A stretch of 39,896 nt of DNA, from positions 1-39,896 of the forward strand of contig CALXCP010000009.1 in the NCBI GenBank assembly GCA_944386845.1. The letters run 5' to 3'. The translations under genes and the position numbers were made by a program. This DNA is from an uncultured Oscillospiraceae bacterium (lineage in GTDB: Bacteria > Bacillota > Clostridia > Oscillospirales > Oscillospiraceae). How positions within the stretch are numbered: the stretch's first letter is position 1; every line of letters begins with the position of its first letter. Shown piece by piece: positions 34,527 through 39,896 of this stretch. The notes under the pieces were generated by a model. The model searched no databases and was not told where the DNA came from. It saw only the letters and a program-made list of their open reading frames with translations.

Positions 34527-35165
34527 TCAGTCCTCGGTGATGGCGTAGGCCCGGACGGGGCTGCCGTCGCCGTCGGCGAACTTCAGGGGGACGGCGCTGA
34601 GGAAGAAGCGCTTGCCGATGAGGGGCTTGAGGTTGATCAGGGACTCCAGGATGCTCATGCCGCGGCTGAGCACCGCCTGGTGGGCGTTGCCGGAGCGGTC
34701 GATAGAGGGCATGTCGAAGCCGATGCCCTTGCAGCCGTACTTCTCCAGGATCTCGCCGGTGTTGCCGTTGAAGTCCTTGAAGTCGAAGTACTCCATGGTG
34801 CCCACCCGCTCCTCATAGCCGGTGTAGAGGACGATGATGTCCCCCTTGCGGATCAGGTCCTTGTTCTTCTCCATCACGGCGGTGATGTCCAGCTCGTCCC
34901 CGTCGTTCATATAGGGGGTCATGTCCAGGCAGACGGCCTGGCCGGCGTAGGCGGACAGGTCGATCTCCGCGGTGGTCTTGCCCCCCTTGCAGTAGTGCAG
35001 AGGCGCGTCCACATGGGTGCCCAGGTGGGTGACCATGGAGAACAGGCACACCTGGCACTTGTAGACGTTGTGGTCCACCAGGTGCTTCCAGGTCATGTGG
35101 GGGTCGCCGCTGTCGGGGAAGGGCAGGGTGTTCTCGTCCAGCGTGATGGTCAGGTCATGGATCAT
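34527..35165 (-). CDS. Cyclase-family metal-dependent hydrolase (kynurenine-formamidase-like fold)
   Basis: 212 residues from the ATG at 35165 with AAGGAGGG at seven bases. The defining metal motif HxGTHxDxPxH is complete: His47, His51, Asp53, His57 (THLGTHVDAPLHY). Also typical are IIVLYTGYEERVG and the GIGFDMPSIDRSG stretch near the C-terminus. Members (PF04199) open rings or cleave formyl groups: kynurenine formamidase, isatin hydrolase. My recollection is that dihydrophloroglucinol cyclohydrolase also falls here; that should be verified. It is the first gene of a two-gene operon with the ene-reductase, under a MerR-type promoter. A ring-opening step is a fair inference; the substrate is not shown. 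Confidence 0.88.
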   Translation of the reverse strand: MIHDLTITLDENTLPFPDSGDPHMTWKHLVDHNVYKCQVCLFSMVTHLGTHVDAPLHYCKGGKTTAEIDLSAYAGQAVCLDMTPYMNDGDELDITAVMEKNKDLIRKGDIIVLYTGYEERVGTMEYFDFKDFNGNTGEILEKYGCKGIGFDMPSIDRSGNAHQAVLSRGMSILESLINLKPLIGKRFFLSAVPLKFADGDGSPVRAYAITED

Positions 35166-35260
35166 GGCAGATCCCTCCTTCAGCAGAATTTTCCGGCTCC
35201 GCCCGGGGCGGCCGCCGGCGGTGATGTGCTTGTGAGGACACACCCCGTGCTTTCATGGTC

Positions 35261-35291
35261 ATCATAAACCCTCATGCTGCTCGAAGGTCAA
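35261..35291 (-). promoter_or_regulatory. MerR-type promoter of the hydrolase/ene-reductase operon
   Basis: Minus strand: TTGACC (35286-35291), 19 bases, TATGAT (35261-35266). The long spacer is the hallmark of MerR-activated promoters. Inside it lies the dyad ACCTTC-n9-GAGGGT. The neighbouring merR gene is the obvious regulator. Confidence 0.68.
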
Positions 35292-35338
35292 GAGGAAATT
35301 TTCCGCCCAGTCCGGGAGAATTTTTCCCTCACGACCAA

Positions 35339-35364
35339 AAAGCTGTGGCAAACGCCACAGCTTT
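35339..35364 (-). terminator. Intrinsic terminator after the MerR regulator gene
   Basis: 11-bp stem AAAGCTGTGGC / GCCACAGCTTT with AAAC loop, ending in TTTTT on the minus strand, 19 bases after the stop at 35384. Confidence 0.88.
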
Positions 35365-35383
35365 GGACGATCGGTCTGTTTTT

Positions 35384-36199
35384 TTACTCCACAGGGACCC
35401 AGGTCTCGAAGAAGCGGCGCATCTCCCCATTCTCGTGGACCCGGACCAGCAGGTTGCCCACCGGCGGCCGGGGGATCTGATAACCCTTGGCCTTGATGGG
35501 GGCGATGACCTGGCTGTTGAAGGCGTCCATGAAGGTGCCCTCGCCGCCGGCGGAGAAGACGGTGTAGACGCTCTGGAAGCTGGGGATGTACTCGGCCGTC
35601 TCGGCGATCTCCATGTGGAAGAGCTCCATCTCCTCCGGCGTGAGGGAGAAGCCCCAGCAGTAGTCGCTGAACTCCCCCCGGGTGGGCTTGATCTCGGGCA
35701 TGACGAAGGTGTGGCGGACGAAGGGCATGCGCTCGGTCCACTGCCGGATGGAGTCGGCGGACGCCCCCCTCTCCAGCTCTCCCTGGTGGCGCTGGCGCTG
35801 CCAGATGATCGCGGGACTGTCCTCCACCCGGAACCGCCCCAGCTCCTGGGGGATCCGGGCGATCTTCTGCCGGTGGAGGGTCAGGCTTTTCAGCAGGCGC
35901 TGCTGCTCGGCCACGGCGCGGATGAGCTCGGTCTCCCGCTTGCGGCACCGGGCCAGGAAGGCGGGCAGGTCGTCCTTGTTCACCATCTGCTCCACGTCGG
36001 ACAGGGAGAAGTCATAGCTGCGGTACCAGACGCAGTCCAGCAGGTAGTTCAGCTCCCAGGCGTCGTAGTACCGGTAGCCCGACTCCTCGCTGCGCCGGGG
36101 GGTGATGATGCCCCGGCTCTCGTAGTAGCGCAGGGTGTCGTTGGGCAGCCCGTACATCCGGGACACCTCGCCGATCTTGTATCTGTGCTCGTCGTGCAT
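35384..36199 (-). CDS. MerR-family regulator with C-terminal effector-binding domain
   Basis: 271 residues; ATG at 36199 with AAGGGGAG upstream. Winged helix at 5-75 (KIGEVSRMYGLPNDTLRYYE, SGYRYYDAWELNYLLDC). A dimer helix follows at about 85-120. A large C-terminal domain (about 125-271), with RFRVEDSPAIIW and YCWGFSLTPEEMELFHM, resembles the GyrI-like multidrug-binding domain of BmrR-type regulators. It probably senses an organic ligand. It sits between the ene-reductase/hydrolase operon and the carboxylate transporter, both of which have matching promoter elements. It has its own sigma-70-type promoter and terminator. Confidence 0.88.
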   Translation of the reverse strand: MHDEHRYKIGEVSRMYGLPNDTLRYYESRGIITPRRSEESGYRYYDAWELNYLLDCVWYRSYDFSLSDVEQMVNKDDLPAFLARCRKRETELIRAVAEQQRLLKSLTLHRQKIARIPQELGRFRVEDSPAIIWQRQRHQGELERGASADSIRQWTERMPFVRHTFVMPEIKPTRGEFSDYCWGFSLTPEEMELFHMEIAETAEYIPSFQSVYTVFSAGGEGTFMDAFNSQVIAPIKAKGYQIPRPPVGNLLVRVHENGEMRRFFETWVPVE

Positions 36200-36237
36200 C
36201 TCTGCTCTCCCCTTCCGTGGGTCTTTGATCGTTTTTT

Positions 36238-36267
36238 ATCATACCACGGCGGGGGCGGCGGGGGCAA
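36238..36267 (-). promoter_or_regulatory. Promoter for the MerR regulator
   Basis: Minus strand: TTGCCC (36262-36267), 18 bases of GC-only DNA, TATGAT (36238-36243), about 40 bases before the ATG. Confidence 0.65.
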
Positions 36268-36299
36268 ATAGTTTTTTGTTTATCCCTCCCAGAACGGAA

Positions 36300-36332
36300 G
36301 GAGCCCCCCTTCCCGGCGGGAAGAGGGGCTCC
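36300..36332 (-). terminator. Stem-loop after the DASS transporter gene
   Basis: 15-bp stem (36300-36314 / 36318-36332) with loop GGC. The one mismatch becomes a G-U pair in minus-strand RNA. It lies 32 bases after the transporter stop; no immediate U-run. Confidence 0.65.
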
Positions 36333-36364
36333 GAGAGGACAAACTCGCAAAACCTGGAAGGACC

Positions 36365-37870
36365 TTAGCCTCCGAACACATGCGCCAGCGGATAGACCAG
36401 CACCGCGCAGACGATCATACTGACCACGGTCATGTACAGGCCGTTCTTGAAGACGGTCTTGCCGTTGCAGTAGGGATCGGCGTAGGCGATGCCCACGGGC
36501 ACATAGGCGGGCGGGATGGTGAAGGCCAGGTTGGCCGCCACGCACACGCCCAGGGCCAGGGGGAAGGGATCCATGCCCAGCTCCAGGCACATGGGGACGC
36601 CGGCACTGACGAAGATGATGCCCACGGGCACGTTGTTGGCGATGTTGGTCAGGATGACGCTCAGGACGCAGATCAGGGCGACCATGGCGTACGGGCTCAT
36701 GCCGGAGACCAGAGGCACCACATAGGCGGAGATCCAGGCGGGGATGCCGGTGGAAGCCTCACCCATAGCGCCGGCCACCATCATGATACCGGCCAGCAGC
36801 ACCACGGGCAGCCAGTCGATCTTGGCAAAGCCTTCCTTCAGGTCCAGCAGGGGCTCGCCGTCCACCTTCACGATGGCCAGCAGCACGATGGCCAGGAACA
36901 GGAAGGAGGAGTCAGCCAGACGGGCCATGGCCAGGTAGAACGGGTTGTCCGGGTCGACCAGGGAGATCATGCTGGGCACCACCCAGCAGAGGATCAGCAG
37001 GATGGAGACGGTGACCACGATCTTCTCGCGCTTGCCCATGGGGCCGGGCTTCATGGCCTCGATCTGGGCCCAGTCGATGTTCTGCAGCTGGGGCACGTCC
37101 TTGTCGACCTTGATGACCTTCTTCATCCAGGCCATCATGGCCAGCCAGATGATGGCGCCCACGGGGAAGGCGGCGCCCACATAGGCCACGATGTTGGAGG
37201 GCGCACCGGTGATGCTGGAGTAGATGCTCATCCACAGGATGGGCAGGGTGTGACAGATGGGGGTCATGGTGAAGCCGATGACCGCGGAGAAGGCGATCAT
37301 GACGACCACGTATCTCGGCCACCTGTCTCCCTTCTTGAAGCCCAGGATCTGGAACATCTCATGGGCGATGCCCAGGACGAACAGCTCGGCGGGGGCCACG
37401 TCCAGGAACAGGGCGATGACCAGAGAGGACAGGATCAGCATGAAGGTGAACATCCAGGGGCTCTTGCGGGCCACCTTGGTGGTGATGAACCACATGCAGA
37501 TGCGGCGGATGGTGCCGACCTTCTCCAGGGCGAAGCAGATCAGCAGGCAGGCCATGACGAAGACGACGATCCAGTTGCCGAAGGCCTGCATGCCGGCCTC
37601 ATGGACGCCGGCCTGCTGCCAGGAGTTGGGGTAGATGACCTGGGCGTCCAGGCCGAACATGACCATGGCCAGGAAGGTGGGCCACATCATGTCCACGAAG
37701 GTCCACAGGAAAATCGTTCCGATGAATTCGCCCAGCAGCGCCATGCCCGCCTGTGTGATGGGCTCGGGCGCAGGGAGGAACCGGAACACGATCATGATCG
37801 CGATACCGATCAGGGACTTGATGAGATACGCTGCATCGATCTTTCCCTTGTTCTGCGCAAGTGTACTCAT
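36365..37870 (-). CDS. DASS-type (SLC13-like) carboxylate transporter
   Basis: 501 residues with about 11-13 membrane segments; ATG at 37870 with AAGGAGG at seven bases. Two internally related halves are visible in the hairpin-like sequences IGFTMTPICHTLPI and LTNIANNVPVGIIFVSAG, and the end has NLAFTIPPAYVPVGIAYAD. This fits the divalent anion:Na+ symporter superfamily. The exact SNT signature motifs of characterised dicarboxylate carriers are altered, so the substrate may be a less usual organic acid. Its MerR-type promoter links it to the ene-reductase/hydrolase operon. Confidence 0.82.
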   Translation of the reverse strand: MSTLAQNKGKIDAAYLIKSLIGIAIMIVFRFLPAPEPITQAGMALLGEFIGTIFLWTFVDMMWPTFLAMVMFGLDAQVIYPNSWQQAGVHEAGMQAFGNWIVVFVMACLLICFALEKVGTIRRICMWFITTKVARKSPWMFTFMLILSSLVIALFLDVAPAELFVLGIAHEMFQILGFKKGDRWPRYVVVMIAFSAVIGFTMTPICHTLPILWMSIYSSITGAPSNIVAYVGAAFPVGAIIWLAMMAWMKKVIKVDKDVPQLQNIDWAQIEAMKPGPMGKREKIVVTVSILLILCWVVPSMISLVDPDNPFYLAMARLADSSFLFLAIVLLAIVKVDGEPLLDLKEGFAKIDWLPVVLLAGIMMVAGAMGEASTGIPAWISAYVVPLVSGMSPYAMVALICVLSVILTNIANNVPVGIIFVSAGVPMCLELGMDPFPLALGVCVAANLAFTIPPAYVPVGIAYADPYCNGKTVFKNGLYMTVVSMIVCAVLVYPLAHVFGG

Positions 37871-38471
37871 TTCAGTGCCTCCTTACTAAAAACTTTTCTC
37901 CACTGAGAGCTTTTCTCTTCTCCCGCAGTGACAGCGACGCCGCGGAAAAGTCCTCCCCTCCGCCCCGTTCGGCGCGGAGGGGTGAGCCGCCCGGTTGAGC
38001 AGGCCGGTGGCTCAGGTCCTTGGTCCGGGAATGTCCTCACAGTGCTGACTTTAAAGTATGAGGTGACCCGAAGGTCAAGATGATTTGTTAGAAAGTTGTC
38101 ATTCCCCTGTGATTTTTGTTCGTTCTCCCGTTTTTTCGCCATTTCCTTTGTTTAATATGACAGACATTCGCGAATGGCTCTTCTTTTTATTCCTGTTTTT
38201 TCCTATATGCCCCTCCACTTCCACCGGAGACGCCCCCGGTCAAACCTTGGAGCGGCTCCAAAGTTTGCCTCTCAAAGGCCGTTTTTCTTTTTCTCACAAC
38301 ATTTTGGTTGTCAGCAGTTTCTCAGTCATCTTGATTTGATGTTTCCTTTTCTCCCCCTCCGGTGGTAGACTGCATTTGACAGCGGAGCGACCCGTTTCGA
38401 TCGTGCTGCCCTTTTCCGGTGTGAGCAGCCGGAGACAGGACAGTATATGAGGAAAAAAAGGAGGAATTACC
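37871..38471. other. Divergent regulatory region between DASS transporter and Mo enzyme
   Basis: 600 bases without a gene, from GC-rich near the transporter to clearly AT/pyrimidine-rich at 38090-38350. It contains the transporter promoter (38048-38078) and the perfect palindrome CATTCGCGAATG (38165-38176), a possible operator. For the rightward gene I find TTGACA at 38376-38381 but no convincing -10 at 16-19 bases. Confidence 0.55.
38048..38078 (-). promoter_or_regulatory. MerR-type promoter of the DASS transporter
   Basis: Minus strand: TTGACC (38073-38078), 19 bases, TAAAGT (38048-38053). A 17-base reading with TTTAAA is also possible. The first ten bases, TTGACCTTCG, are identical to the promoter at 35261-35291. 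Confidence 0.6.
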
Positions 38472-39896
38472 ATGAGCATCGAGTATGATCGCGTCGTAAC
38501 TTCCACCGCCTGGTCCCCCGGCCCCGGCTGCCACGGCGGCTGCGGCGTGAAGATCTATGTCAAGGGCGACAAGGTGGTCAAGGTCGAGGGCGACCGGGAG
38601 CACCCCTACAACCACGGGCGCGGCTGCTCCCGCCTGCTGGCCATGACCCAGTTCATGTATCATCCCGAGCGCATCCTGTACCCCCTGAAGCGCATCGGCC
38701 CCCGGGGCGACGGCCGCTTCGAGCGCATCACCTGGGATGAGGCCTACGACATCATCGAGGAGAAGTTCAACAAGATCAAGGAAGAGTACGGCGCCAACTC
38801 CGTCATCTTCATCCAGGGCACCGGCCGCGACATCGGCGGCCCCATGTCCATCGTGGCCTACAACTACGGCAGCGCCAACTGGTCTCAGCTGGGCCTGGCC
38901 GGTCAGGCCTGCTACGGCCCCCGTCTGGGCGCCATGTCCGCCGTGCAGGGCGACAACTCCATCTGCGACTGCTCCCAGTTCCTGGAGAAGCGCTATGACG
39001 ATCCCCGCTGGAAGGCCCCCAAGGTCATCATCATCTGGGCCCAGGATCCCACCCGGGGCTGCCAGGACGGCTTCTACGGCAACTGGATCGTGGACTGCAT
39101 GAAGCGCGGCTCCAAGCTGATCGTGGTGGATCCCCGCCAGAACTGGCTGACCTCCCGTGCCGAGTACCACCTGCAGCTGCGTCCCGGCACCGACGCCGCC
39201 ATCGCCATGGCCATGATCAACGTGATCATCGAGAACGACTGGTACGACCACGAGTTCGTGGAGAAGTGGTGCTCCGGCTTCGAGGAGCTGAAGGAGCGCG
39301 CCAAGGAGTACACCCTGGAGAAGGTCTCCGCCCTGACCTGGGTGCCCAAGGAGACCATCTACGAGGCCGCCAAGATGTACGCCGAGAACTCCCCCGGCTC
39401 CGCCATCCAGTGGGGCCTGCCCCTGGACCAGATCGCCGACGGCGTCCACGCCGCCCAGGCCGTCAACGACCTGTGGGCCATCACCGGCAACCTGGACGTC
39501 CCCGGCGGCCAGGTCATCGCCCGCAACGGCTATCACGTGTCCGCCTATCCCTTCGACAACTATCAGCTGGCCGATATGTTCGGCGAGGAGTTCGTGGAGG
39601 ACGTGGTCCAGAAGCGCATCGGCTCCGACGAGTACGGCTGGCTGCGTAAGTGGCGCTGCTACATCCAGCCCGACCTGGCCATCGACCAGATGCTGACTCA
39701 GAAGCCCTATCCCATCAAGGCCACCTGGACCCAGACCGCCAACCCCGTGGCCCGGGGCGCCGACGTGAAGCTCCACTATCAGGCCATGATGGCCATGGAC
39801 TTCAACGTGGTGGTGGACCTGTTCCACAACGCCACCACCATGGCGGTGGCCGACATCATCCTGCCCGCCTCCACCTTCGCCGAGCGCACCGGCTTC
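38472..39896 (+). CDS. Molybdopterin-dependent oxidoreductase, DMSO-reductase family (3' end cut off)
   Basis: 475 residues are visible from the ATG at 38472 (AGGAGG at eight bases), still open at the window end. There is no Tat or other signal peptide, so it is cytoplasmic. The N-terminal Fe-S domain has Cys20, Cys24 and Cys52 (GPGCHGGCG ... GRGCSRL). The fourth cysteine expected three residues before Cys20 is Gly17. The likely molybdenum ligand is Cys147 in AGQACYGPRLG. Further family marks: YHPERILYPLKR, ITWDEAYDII, WAQDPTRGC, VVDPR, PGTDAAIAMAM, then DIILPASTFAER at the end. Family members oxidise, reduce or hydroxylate many small compounds; the substrate here is unknown. It diverges from the DASS transporter. 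Confidence 0.92.
   Translation, partial: MSIEYDRVVTSTAWSPGPGCHGGCGVKIYVKGDKVVKVEGDREHPYNHGRGCSRLLAMTQFMYHPERILYPLKRIGPRGDGRFERITWDEAYDIIEEKFNKIKEEYGANSVIFIQGTGRDIGGPMSIVAYNYGSANWSQLGLAGQACYGPRLGAMSAVQGDNSICDCSQFLEKRYDDPRWKAPKVIIIWAQDPTRGCQDGFYGNWIVDCMKRGSKLIVVDPRQNWLTSRAEYHLQLRPGTDAAIAMAMINVIIENDWYDHEFVEKWCSGFEELKERAKEYTLEKVSALTWVPKETIYEAAKMYAENSPGSAIQWGLPLDQIADGVHAAQAVNDLWAITGNLDVPGGQVIARNGYHVSAYPFDNYQLADMFGEEFVEDVVQKRIGSDEYGWLRKWRCYIQPDLAIDQMLTQKPYPIKATWTQTANPVARGADVKLHYQAMMAMDFNVVVDLFHNATTMAVADIILPASTFAERTGF

Noticed and set aside
38294-38506. 70-codon minus-strand frame across the start of the Mo enzyme gene
   Set aside because: Overlaps the well-supported start of the plus-strand gene and has no signals of its own.

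Overview
The window is GC-rich (coding regions well above 60% G+C) and reads as the chromosome of a strictly anaerobic, butyrate-forming Firmicute. The best guess is Oscillospiraceae (Flavonifractor / Intestinimonas / Pseudoflavonifractor-like). The guess rests on a crt-hbd-bcd-etfBA butyryl-CoA operon, HPr with both His15 and Ser46, MutS2, strong AGGAGG ribosome sites, and several cytoplasmic molybdenum enzymes with no Tat signal. Both ends cut through genes. Taxonomy is inference; no rRNA or tRNA gene was seen.

Left third (1-12.8 kb). A truncated PiT phosphate transporter (+) converges on a large minus-strand catabolic block. In transcription order this block holds five small, mostly unrecognised proteins (one a degenerate Nudix protein), the large and small subunits of a pyrogallol-phloroglucinol transhydroxylase-type Mo/Fe-S enzyme, a thiolase with its own promoter, a beta-keto-acid cleavage enzyme (BKACE), the A and B subunits of an acetoacetate-type CoA transferase, and a sodium:solute symporter. 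Together these read as conversion of a trihydroxybenzene (phloroglucinol route) to C4 keto acids, acetoacetyl-CoA and acetyl-CoA, which the butyrate operon can then reduce. No ring reductase or hydroxy-oxo-hexanoate dehydrogenase was seen in this block.

Middle (12.8-24.3 kb). A BMP-type nucleoside ABC importer (binding lipoprotein, ATPase, two permeases) and deoC form a nucleoside scavenging block on the minus strand, with clear promoters at 18166-18194 and 16747-16775. A divergent pair of promoters (19036-19064 and 19191-19219) separates deoC from the plus-strand butyrate operon crt-hbd-bcd-etfB-etfA, which lacks a thiolase gene.

Housekeeping (24.3-32.5 kb, minus strand). MerR regulator, a coiled-coil protein, coaD, rsmD, a repeat-rich spacer, uvrC, an EcsC-family protein, HPr and mutS2.

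Right end (32.5-39.9 kb). A second catabolic island: an Fe-S/flavin ene-reductase of the Old Yellow Enzyme type, a metal-dependent cyclase-family hydrolase, a MerR-type regulator with an effector domain, a DASS-type carboxylate transporter, and divergently a second, truncated molybdopterin oxidoreductase. The ene-reductase/hydrolase operon and the transporter each have a promoter with TTGACCTTCG at -35 and a possible 19-bp spacer, as expected for control by the MerR protein between them. The most interesting material is the transhydroxylase operon with its uncharacterised small partners and this MerR-linked reductase/hydrolase island.
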